Below are positions 1 to 9,200 of a DNA stretch of 57,941 bases, piece after piece. A model generated the notes under the pieces. That model was not told the origin of the DNA, did not search any database, and saw nothing but the letters and a program-made list of their open reading frames with translations. This stretch comes from Penium margaritaceum (taxonomy: Eukaryota; Streptophyta; Zygnematophyceae; Desmidiales; Peniaceae). Position numbers and translations under genes: made by a program. How positions within the stretch are numbered: position 1 is the stretch's first letter; each line of letters opens with the position of its first letter. The stretch spans positions 8,978 through 66,918 of the forward strand of contig SZWC01004789.1 of NCBI GenBank assembly GCA_023375785.1, read 5' to 3'.

Positions 1-36
<36 letters not shown>
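1..36. repeat. (TG)n microsatellite
   Basis: Eighteen uninterrupted TG dinucleotides open the window. The true length is unknown because the tract touches the window edge. Confidence 0.97.
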
Positions 37-39
<3 letters not shown>

Positions 40-641
40 TGCATGTGTCCCTTTTCATCATTGAATCCAGAAAAGGAACACGATTGTTTTGAGCAACATC
101 ATGGGAAAGAAGACTTCCAAGATGAATTTCAGGATTGAATTGCGCAGAATAACTCAGGAGTTTTAGTACATGGATGGGAGTATGGACAAAGTACTTTGAA
201 CGAATGTACCCACAAGTATAGTATCTCTGAACCTGCACTCAAAGGGCCACAATCCATGCTTGGTGGAGCACGCATCATTGCTGGCCTTTGTATACAAAAT
301 TGCATGGCCAGTGAAGTGTTCTGTCCAGTGCAAAGGGTTGTCGTAAATGTGATTTCCTCTCTAGAGCAGCCCAGGTGCTTTAAGATGAGTCCTATGGTCA
401 ATATACTCATTTCAGGTTACTCTATAAGTGTGTAAAATGATACAACCAGACATTTGGAGTGCTTCTTAATTTGTTTTAAGCACCATGACTTAGAATGTAT
501 GGTCCTTGCTCTTTGTCCTTGCCAGGATGGGTTTATGCCAGTGCTTCTCACACGGCTACCAAATTAGACCCGGGTGGCTTGCATTAGATGTTCCAAAGAA
601 GTAATCGATCATTCAAAGTATTTGGAACAAATGGGCCTGTG
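37..641. other. Non-coding stretch downstream of the SPO11 gene
   Basis: Short frames exist on both strands here but none resembles a known protein or continues into a neighbour. It lies 3' of the minus-strand SPO11 stop codon at 642-644 and so probably includes its 3' untranslated region. I see no clear canonical polyadenylation signal just past the stop. Confidence 0.5.
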
Positions 642-2370
642 TTACACATAATCCATCTTCAGTATCTTTTCTGTAATGTACGTCGACAACGTCATTTGCC
701 CCCTGCCGTATACAGCTTCTAACTCTGCTCTTACTCCATGATGGAGCATTGTATCAAGCTCTTCCAAGTAGCTGGGAAAGGCCTGCATTGACAAAATAAG
801 AGCATAACACAAAGACCAACCAAAAGATTTGCATGCCTTGAAGGTGGTCCTGTCTGAACTGACCTGAAGAGATGTCTTGGATATCAACTTCTTACCCAAG
901 CCTCTATCACGGGCGGTGAGAGGTTGTAAGCTAGAAGCATCCAGCATGTCCATTTCCGAAGGACGAAGCCCCAACCACTTAATGTCACATGCTGCAAATC
1001 CAAAAATGAAACAGTTATTCTCTGGGGCAAGGGATAATAGTGGATGAGACATTGCTGGGTTCATTACCATATCTGGCCCCTTCAAGCTCCATTCGGCCCT
1101 TTCCAAACTTGTAAGTGCACAGGATGGAAAAGCCAGCAGGGTTCCTGAAGTCAGAGCACATTCCAGCCCATTTAGTTTGGCACAGAGAGTTGGAGGAAGC
1201 AGTAGAAAGAAGGACCGGGACCATACGAACATGTCAAAAAGGCCTAGCATCGGTAAGTTGAAAAACTGTGTGCTGACTTTGTGCAGGAAAGCTCTGCAAC
1301 AGTGAAAGCAGTGAGGTTAGATAGGTCTCTTCTTGCAACTAGCTGAAGATCTCCTCCCATTTACGAACCGTGTAGCCAAGTCAGGGAATCCTTTCGCGGT
1401 TATAATAATGCAGGGAAGTCTGGAATAGATCTTGTCTTCTGTCAATCGTTGGAAAACAGCGTCCTGTGCATACCATTGCCGTCGAAGAACCCATTTTGTT
1501 TCTTGTCATGAAGGTCATCTGGACGTCTTTTCCCATTCAACACAGCATACGTACCTTTTCTACAACCAGAATGTACCGAGCATCAGAGGCAAACACCATG
1601 GAATCAATGCAAGATATGTTGCCAGTGATGGAATGACCGGCTGTCCCTTGCTTGGTGCAATCAACCCATGGGGAGCAAGGGCTAGTCTGCGCGTGTAAAA
1701 CATTAATGAGAACAACTCTGTTGTGCTTCATAGGAGATTTCAACCGATCACCAATCCCAACCTTTATGAGCAGCCTTCCAGCAACAGAGCCCCGGCTTGA
1801 CGCATTCACACCCAGGCTTCTGCGACTGCAGCCCAGCACTGATACAGCATCTATCGACAGGNCCTTACCTCTTACGTAGGCTCCACGACTCTTCCCCGAA
1901 AAACGTAGCTGCCTAGATGCCATGGACGAAAAGTGTCCGTCTTCTGTATGGTCAGTTACTGACAGAACTCCTGAATTCGTTTGAACCTGAAAGAAGACAC
2001 AAAAAACCTAATGACTTTTTGAACCAGCCCATCCCCATGCTAATAGCCCTACAACTTCGTGGCACTTCAATAGCAGGCAATCTGCTGCAGACTAACCAGA
2101 CCAAAGGCGGGTATTCGTTGCGGTGTTGCCGTCAGCGCTTTCAGGAAAATTCTGACCAACTCCTCGATGCGCCTCTGTACCTGCATGAAGGTATGATCAA
2201 TTTGCACTCTTTTGGACTGACGGATGATCATCCTCTGTCCGGATGAAACCTACATCAGCTGGAGGTACGCCATCGGCAATGATTGACCCATCCTGCGAAG
2301 ATAATCCCTGCGACGCGTGACAAGGAAGGTGACTGCGGTCACTGTCGCTTGCTGCAGCGCTATCGTGCAT
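642..2370 (-). CDS. SPO11-1: SPO11-1-like meiotic double-strand-break protein (topoisomerase VI A family), internal exon(s) missing
   Basis: SPO11 makes the meiotic DNA double-strand breaks that start recombination, by a topoisomerase-like attack of a tyrosine on DNA in the nucleus. Hand-spliced exons with GT/AG borders are 2370-2254, 2180-2097, 1986-1869, (gap), 1861 or earlier-1762, 1686-1555, 1463-1369, 1293-1231, 1144-1068, 991-864 and 782-642. Introns next to fully visible exons are 73-110 bp and phases agree throughout. Two donors are the unusual GTTCGT. Family signatures: QRRIEELVR near the N-terminus, GCSRRSLGV and ASSRG, the Toprim glutamate in [21 protein letters not shown], the metal-binding D-x-N in [23 protein letters not shown], and a C-terminus ending KMDYV then TAA. 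The visible exons total about 350 codons, slightly below a usual 360-400. The winged-helix part with the catalytic tyrosine (RDxYY-like) is not in the window; the N at 1862 is where it belongs. Start ATG 2370 is favoured; an in-frame ATG at 2493 is possible. Assignment to SPO11-1 rather than SPO11-2 is from remembered motif similarity. Confidence 0.85.
1862..1862. other. Single-base N, probable collapsed assembly gap inside SPO11
   Basis: On the minus strand a good splice donor (AGAG followed by GTAAGG, exon end 1869) lies 6 bases before the N. After the N the sequence resumes 11 bases upstream of coding sequence for [15 protein letters not shown]. The apparent intron would be about 25 bases at most, against 73-110 for the others, and roughly 30-50 conserved residues are absent. 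The N most likely stands for unassembled sequence. Confidence 0.7.
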
Positions 2371-2579
2371 CTTGGAAGGTGTGCGCGCCGAGGAAGGGCC
2401 GGCGGTAATGCGCGGAAAGGTTGGCGGAACAATTCTACTGAATGAGCATGGACGGGAACGCCAGGGGATCGAACGGAAGTCCGCATGTGGCACGCCGCGA
2501 GAAGGGGAGGAGCAACCTGGAGGTTTAACTTGCCCCTATTATCGCACAGCTATATCCAAATAACCTAATTTTCGACACA
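2371..2579 (-). other. Upstream flank of SPO11 (5' UTR / possible N-terminal extension)
   Basis: The SPO11 exon-1 frame stays open back to an ATG at 2493, giving 41 extra residues rich in R, P and S with no domain. No TATA box or other promoter element is evident. Only about 200 bases separate the chosen start from the neighbouring retroelement, so any promoter is compact or lies in retroelement sequence. Confidence 0.4.
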
Positions 2580-3168
2580 TTCATTAGCTAGCCCCAATTT
2601 TTGGCTACAATGAAGGTGGTACACCGAACGGAACGTGGATGGTTCACAATGATAGGTGTGGAGCACATGTTGATTTGGGGAATTAGGAAAATTAGATTAC
2701 TTGTATTCAACAGTGAGTGTAATTCGATTAAAAGTTTCGAACATGTTGAGCACAAGTATACAATTGCGAGCAACACAATCAGGTACGTGTTGGGTCTTTG
2801 GGGCTCAAGTCGAGCCACGCACCCGACATCGCGTCGAGAGTGGCCGCTTGGAGAATCTCCACCGAGAAGTAGAGAGGTGTTGAGAATATCGAAGCGCGAC
2901 ATCATAAAAGTCTAGCGATGTCGAGAAGTCGACGGACTTGTATCGAAACATGGATACGCTTTGCGAAACTTCTATGGACCCTTCTGGAAATTGGTCGAAC
3001 GTGCCAGAATCTTTTGGAATGGAACACCGAAGGTCAGGGCGGGTGGCAAAAATGCCCTCGACCGATAAGCGTAAAATTCTTGAGGTCAACATGTGGTGGG
3101 CCACATATGTATTTACAGAAATACCCAATCGAGAATTTTACGCACTCTTGTACTTCTATAACATAACA
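2580..3168 (-). repeat. Candidate 3' LTR of the chromovirus remnant
   Basis: Immediately after a purine-rich tract on the minus strand the sequence starts TGTTATGT at 3168, as an LTR should. It has no recognisable coding content. The other boundary is not determined; I place it near 2580 only because SPO11 sequence begins soon after. No second LTR copy is in the window for comparison, since the element's 5' half is missing. Confidence 0.45.
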
Positions 3169-3181
3169 CTTCACCCCTTTC
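3169..3181 (-). promoter_or_regulatory. Polypurine tract of the chromovirus
   Basis: The minus strand reads GAAAGGGGTGAAG directly before the TG that would open the 3' LTR. In LTR retrotransposons this tract primes plus-strand DNA synthesis. It lies just past the end of the chromodomain frame, the expected place. Confidence 0.65.
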
Positions 3182-3182
3182 A

Positions 3183-3530
3183 ACCGTGACGTCCCGGCGC
3201 GTCAGTACTCGTAGGCCGGTGGCGCCTATAGTAGCCATCAATGAGATGATCGACGTCTCGGACGTTGTCGTAGGGTTCCCGGCTGTTGTGCGCTATGTCG
3301 TAGCTGTGCCACTTGACCAGATACTTGGTCTTCTTTTCACGGCGTCGATGTCTAAGGATGTCTTGGATGACGTACTCTGTACCCCCGTCCACTTGGATTG
3401 GAGGTGGAATGGCGACGTCTCTGCCGGGGAATTTCTCGCTGGGATCTTGGTGGTGCTTGAACATGCTGACATAGAAGACCAGATGGATCGCGATGCTACC
3501 TAGTAGACGCGCAAAAACCGGGGTTTGCAT
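3183..3530 (-). pseudogene. Integrase C-terminus and chromodomain (gypsy pol remnant)
   Basis: A 116-residue open stretch contains IHLVFYVSMFKHHQDPSEKF, the conserved end of chromovirus integrases. It is followed by a chromodomain with EYVIQDILRHRRR, YLVKWHSYD and a NSREPYDN block in place of the usual NTWEP. Chromodomains of this type direct integration to particular chromatin marks. The conserved tryptophan of the NTWEP block is changed (NSREP), which may weaken binding. It ends just before the polypurine tract. Confidence 0.88.
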
Positions 3531-4450
3531 TCACTCGATCTCAAACAGGTTCAACCAACCGGGTTTGAGCTTTGCGAAGTGTTTTCCACGTAGCTTGTTG
3601 TTGTTCGACCTGAGTAGGACGCAATCGCTAGCGTTAAATATGTCATTGCTACAATGTCGATCCGTTGCTCGCTACTTACGTCTTTGTGAGGGTCTGGCGC
3701 TCAAGAAGTCCCGTCGGTGGATGTCAACTGCCGGGATGTTGCTTTCCTTTTACAGTCCTGCTAGTGTGGCGAGAGGTTTACTACAAACCACTTCAAACAG
3801 AATTTTACCCATTGCGGTGGAAGTTTTGGAGTTGTATGGAATTTCAACGGTTGGTATTTTCTCCACCCAGTCAGTGTTGTGGGAGATGGAGTTGTTCGAG
3901 CATTTCATTGGCTTGGTCTGCCCGTCGATTCAAAGATAGAACGCCATTGATAGCTGGGTCCGACTGCCATGAATTGTCATCGGTTCGTGCGAAAAGCGAC
4001 TTGTGAAGCGGCTGTTTGTTGCTGATGAAGGTACGTGGTACTCTGTGGAGCCGTGGGTTACAAACTGTTGTCGTGTTCCTTAAGTGGTGATGGCGGTCAT
4101 CGTCGGAATGAAGTGTGATATTTTGGAGAATCTGTCCACCACCACGAGGATGGCGTCATACCCCTCTAAAGTGATGGACAGTCTTTTCACGAAGCCCATG
4201 CTGATGTCGAACCATGGCTTTGTTTGAACAGGGAGTGGTTGGAGGAATCTCGGTGGCCTCGTGCGACGATTGTTTTGTGAGGTATCGCACGATATATAGA
4301 ATGCTGCGAGGTCGGTCTTCATTTGGTCCCACTAGTAATATTTTGCCAATTTTTTAGCATCTTGTCCTCACCGAGTATCCATTTGGACTGATGTTGTGTA
4401 ACACCTGTCATCACTCCTTGTTTGGTGGTACGACGCCTTGGCAAGTGATA
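3531..4450 (-). pseudogene. Integrase core (gypsy pol remnant)
   Basis: The clearest part is 4080-4322, with RFLQPLPVQTKPW, DISMGFVKRL, GYDAILVVVDRFSK and HFIPT, all typical of Ty3/gypsy integrase. The usual first catalytic aspartate (SMDF) reads SMGF, and the second cysteine of the zinc-binding CxxC reads serine (CDTS). Both changes would inactivate the enzyme. Between 4080 and 3531 the frame is broken and only the position suggests the rest of the core. Confidence 0.82.
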
Positions 4451-4599
4451 TACCGTCGCCAGTAGGAGTTGTCAAACCAGAACTTGGTTTTCTTGTACTA
4501 GTCGAACTCCTCATAACCCTGCACAAACGACCTCAAGAGGTACAAGTATCATTCAACGAGCAACGTGTTAATCTCAACCATGAAATCTGGTCCCCGTAC

Positions 4600-5018
4600 C
4601 ATCGCTGACTTAGAGCCTCCGCGAAATTGATTCAATCCAGGTCGGTACTCCATGTAGTACTTGAAGTTCGACTCGAGGAGCTCCATCCACTGAGATTTTT
4701 GATGGCTCAGGTATGGCTGAGTATTAAGATATTTAAAATCATGGTGGTCGGTGCCAACGAAACATCGTTGGTATTTGAAATAATACCGTCATGTGTTGAC
4801 GGCGTGCATGACCGCCAAAATTTCTTTTTCGGGCACCACGCGGTTGAGTTCCAGTTTGTTTGGAGGAGAATGGCTAGGATTGTTCTATCGGACATTTCGG
4901 TGGACATGCCACAGTCCACCGTTCGATCTCCCAATTCGAGGGTTGGCATTGAGGTTGGAGAATTTCTCGAAGAGTTAAACGCTTCTTGTTCGCTATCTCC
5001 CCAACTCCACTCGGTAGT
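4600..5018 (-). pseudogene. RNase H domain (gypsy pol remnant)
   Basis: Across two minus-strand frames one can read the usual landmarks: a PEKEILAVMHAV-like segment, a TDHHDFKYLNTQPYLS-like segment and a WMELL-like segment. A stop and frame changes interrupt them. RNase H removes the RNA template during reverse transcription; this copy cannot do so. Confidence 0.75.
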
Positions 5019-5830
5019 TTAACAAGTGAGATTAGAGAGAGGTGCTGACACCCGAGCATAGCCCTTTACAAATCGACGGTAGTAGCTACAGAATCCCCAA
5101 AACACCCGTATGTCTCTTGCGTTGGTCGGCGTCAGCCAATCACCGACCACCTCCACTTTTTTGGGTCCATGATGATTCGTCCATTGTGGATGATGTGGCT
5201 TTAAAAATCGACAAAACGGTGACCAAAAGAGCTCTTTGAGAGTTCTCAATAGAAATTATTTGTTTTCAGTATGTCAAGAACATTCTGCAAATGTCCATTG
5301 TGCTCCTCTGTGACATGATTGTACACCAGGATGCCGTCGAGACACGCGATGCATAAGTCAACAAGGTACGTGAAAAAATATTAGTCATCACTGCCATAAA
5401 GGTTATAGGGGCATTTGCGAGCCTGAACAACATGACCGTGAATGCGAAGTATATATACCTTGTGTGGAACGCTATCTTCTTGATGTCCTCATCAGATACA
5501 TGGATCTCATGATAGCTGATGCGTAGGTTGATTTTGGCAAAAAAATCTACCCCGCAGAGTTGGTCGAAATGTTTATCGGCTCGTAAAAGGGGATAGCGGT
5601 TCTTAATGGTGATGTCGTTCAACGCTCATTAGTCCACGCACATCCGCACGTTGCTTGTTTTCATTTTCATGAATAGCACAAGAACCGTATAGGATTACGT
5701 GGATGGCCTGATGAACCCCTACTTGAGCATGTCCTCCGGTTGCTTCTTGAGTTCGATCAGCCCGTTATCGCTCATTTGAACGGTCCCTTTGGTCATTGAT
5801 CTGTTGTCTGCCTTCCATTCTATTTGGTGA
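5019..5830 (-). pseudogene. Reverse transcriptase and connection (gypsy pol remnant)
   Basis: At the N-terminal side the linker shows an LKKQPEDMLK-like segment and RMCVD. The palm follows with NDITIKNRYPL, DFFAKINLRISYHEIHV and FRLANAPITFM. The catalytic box that should read Y-x-DD reads CLDGILVY after a frameshift near 5370, so both the tyrosine and the second aspartate are lost. The connection (5019-5249) has DWLTPTNARDIRVFWGF and YYRRFVKGYARVSAPL. Several stops lie upstream of 5622. Confidence 0.9.
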
Positions 5831-6255
5831 ATAATGGAGAGCTGTAAAGGTAACTATTCAAGCAATTTGACAGGAAAAACCCCTTCAAATTCCTCGAGGA
5901 GGGATGTAAACTCCTCCATAATGGCTGAAACTTGTCACGTATCGAGGATGATGTTGTTGCATCTGTTTCTCTACTTCCCATGTTTCCACGTGGACAAGCC
6001 ACAATTGCATACCACATCACATACATCGTTTGACAATGCACAGTAATATTGGTTGACGTTTCATGACTCTTGTAACTTCCTTTGCTACTTCCACCTCTAC
6101 AGCTTACCATAACCGCCGTGGTGTCTTGGGTCACTCGATCGCAGGTAGGTATCGTTTTGTGCCATTAATGCTGACGTAGACAGCTCTAGTCCTCTAGTCT
6201 ACCCGCAGATTGTGCTGTTGTAGAAAATCTTGTCCGAGGATAATTTTGTGGTCAT
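5831..6255 (-). pseudogene. Protease tail and protease-RT linker (gypsy pol remnant)
   Basis: Near 6160-6250 the minus strand reads KIILGQDFLQQHNLRVD, the C-terminal flap region of a retroviral-type aspartic protease, then a stop. Near 5850-5910 it reads SLLEEFEGVFPVKL, the usual start of the RT linker. The active-site DTGA part is beyond the breakpoint and missing. Confidence 0.7.
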
Positions 6256-9200
6256 CCTAGTTGTGCCATAGTTGTGTCCTAATTGTGCCCTAGTTGTGCC
6301 GTTATTGCGCCCAACTTGCGCACTAGTCATGTCCTAGTTACGCCCTAGTTACACCCTAGTTGCGCCCTAGTTGTGCTCTAGTTGCACCCTAGTTGTGCTC
6401 TAGTTACGCCCTACTTGCACCCTACTTGTGCCCTAGTTGCAACCTAGTTGCGTCCTAGTTGCGCCCTACTTGCGCCCTAGTTGCACCCTAGTTGCGTCCT
6501 GATTTTGCCTTAGGTATGCCCTTCTTACACCCTAGTTGAGCCCTAGTTGCGCTCTAGTTGCGCATCAGTTGGCACTAGTTGCACCCTAGTTGCACCCTAG
6601 TTGCTCCCTAGTTGCGCCTTCGTTGTGCTTTAGTTGTGCCCTAGTTGCACCCTAATTGTGTCCAACTTGCATCGTAATTCCGTCCTAGTTGCACCCTAGT
6701 TGCACCCTAGTTGCTCCCTAGTTGCGCCTTCGTTGTGCTTTAGTTGTGCCCTAGTTGCACCCTAATTGTGTCCAACTTGCATCGTAATTCCGTCCTAGTT
6801 GCACCCTAGTTGCATCCTAGTTGCGCCCTAGATGTGTCCTAGTTGCACCCTACTTGTGCCTTACTTGTGCCCTAGTTGTTCCCTAGGTGCGCCTCAGTTG
6901 GGCATTAGCTACGCCCTAGTTGCGCCCTAGTTGCGTCCTACTTGCGCCCTAGTTGCACCCAAGTTACGCAATAGTTGCGCCTCACTTGGACACTAGCTAC
7001 GGCTTGGTTGCACCCTAGTTACATCCTAGTTGTCACCTACTTGCGTCCTAGTTGCCGCCTACTTACCCCCTACTTGCGCCCTACTGACACCCTAGTTGCA
7101 CCCTTCTTTCGCCCTAGTCGTGCCCTACTTGCGTCCTACTTGCGTCCTACTTCCTTCCTAGCTGCGCCCTAGTTGCACCCTTCTTACGCCCCAGTTGTGC
7201 TCTACCTGCGCCCTAATTAGGTCGTACTTACAGCCTTCTTGTACCTCAGTTATGCCCTAGTTGCGCCCTAGTTACGCCCTACTTCCGCCTCAGGTGGACA
7301 CTAGCTTTTCCCTGATTGCACCCTACTTACACCCTAGTTGCGTCCTAGTTGTACCCTAGTTGTACCCTAGTTGCGCTCTAGTTTGTCCTAGTTGCACCCT
7401 AGTTGTGTCCTAGTTGTACCCAAGTTGTGTCCCAGTTACACCCTACTTGCACCCTACTTGCGTCCTATTCATGCCCTAGTTGTGCCCTACTTGTGCCCTA
7501 GTTGTGTCCTAGTTCCACCCTAGTTTCACCAAAATAACACCCGACTTGCGTCCTCCTTGCGCCTTAGTTGCGTCCTAGTTGCGCCTCTTTTGGGCAGTAG
7601 TTGCGCCCTGGTTACGCCCTAGTTGTCCCCTAGTTGTACCCTAACAATGCTTTAGTTGTGTCCTGGTTGCACCCTAGTTGTGCCCTACTTGCGCCTTAGT
7701 TGCATTCTAGTTGCACCTTTCTTCCTCCCTAGTTACAACCTAGATGTGCCCTAGTTGCACCCTATTTGCGTCTTAGTTGCACCCTAGTTGTACCTCAGTC
7801 GGGCATTAGCTATGCTTTAGTTACGCCCTACTTGCACCCTACTTGCGCCCTACTTGCGCCCTACTTGCGCCGTAGTTGCACCCTAGTTGCATTGTAGTTG
7901 TGTCCTACTTGCGCCCTACTTGTGCCCCAGTTGCGCTCTAGTTATGTTCTAGTTACGCCTCAGTCGGACACTAGCTACGCCCTAGTTGCACCCTAGATAT
8001 ACCCTACTTGCGTCCTACTTGCGCCCTAGCTGCACCTTAGTCACGCCCTAGTTTCGACCTAGTTGTACCCTACTTGCACCCTAGTTGCGCCCTAAATGCA
8101 CCCTACTTGCGTCCTAGTTGCGCCCACTTCCGTCCTACTTTTGTCCAAGTTGCGGCCTAGTTGTGCCCTACTTGTGCCTGAGTTGGACACTAGCTACGTC
8201 CTTGTTGGGCTATACTTTCATCCGACTTGCTTTCTAGTTGCACCCTAGTTGCGCCCTAGTTACGCCCTTCTTATGCCTCAGTGAGGCACTAGTTGCATTC
8301 TAGTTGCGCCCTAGTTCTTCCCTCATTTTGTCCTAGTTGCGCCCTAGTTGCACCCTAATTGCGCCCTAGTTGCGCCCTACTTGCACCCTACATTTGCCCT
8401 TCTTGCGCCTTAGTTGCACCTTAGTTGCACCCTTGTTGAACCCTAGTTACATCCTAGTTACGTCCTAGTTGCACCCTAGTTGTACCCTTGTTGCTCCCTA
8501 GATGCGCCCTAGTTGGCCCTAGTTACACCCTACTTTCATCCTAGTTGCACCCTAGTTGCACCCTAGTTACACCCTACTTGCGTCCTAGTTACGCCCTACT
8601 TGCGCCCTCCTTGGTCCCTATTTTCCCCCTAGTTGCACCCTACTTGCGCCCTAGTTGCATCCTTGTTGTGTCCTTGTTTCACCCCAGTTGCACCCTACTT
8701 GCGCCCTCCTTGGTCCCTATTTTCCCCCTAGTTGCACCCTACTTGCGCCCTAGTTGCATCCTTGTTGTGTCCTTGTTTCACCCCAGTTGCACCCTACTTG
8801 CTTCCTATTTGTGCCCTGGTTGTGCCCTAGTTGCACCTCAATTGGGAACTAGTTACACCCTAGTTGCGCCCTAGTTGCACCTCAATTATGCTTTTATTGC
8901 GCCCTAGTTGCACCCTAGTTGTGCCCTACTTGCACCCTAGTTGTACCCTAGCTGCCCCCTATTTGTGCCCTAGTTATGACCTAGTTGTGTCCTAGTTACG
9001 CCCTACTTGCGCCCTAGTTGCACCCTAGTTGTGCCCTACTTGCACCCTAGTTGTACCCTAGCTGCCCCCTATTTGTGCCCTAGTTATGACCTAGTTGTGT
9101 CCTAGTTACGCCCTACTTTCGTCCTACTTGCATTTGAGCTCTAGTTGCGCCTCCATTGGGCACTAGCTATGCCCTAGTTGTGTCCTACTTATACCCAAGT

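Larger units (their letters stand above)
2580..6255 (-). mobile_element. Truncated, decayed Ty3/gypsy chromovirus
   Basis: On the minus strand, from right to left, come the protease end, a linker, reverse transcriptase, RNase H, integrase, chromodomain, polypurine tract and a candidate LTR. This is the standard chromovirus order. Gag, the 5' LTR and most of the protease are absent: the element stops at about 6250-6255, where the 11-bp satellite begins. Several stops and frameshifts interrupt pol, so it is an old, inactive copy. Confidence 0.9.

Noticed and set aside
2805..3166. Overlapping frames of 82-107 residues at 2805-3166
   Set aside because: They lie in the candidate LTR, overlap on both strands and resemble no protein.
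3186..4006. Plus-strand frames opposite the chromovirus integrase (3186-3503, 3493-3939, 3665-4006)
   Set aside because: The minus strand shows clear integrase and chromodomain motifs; the plus frames have no recognisable content.
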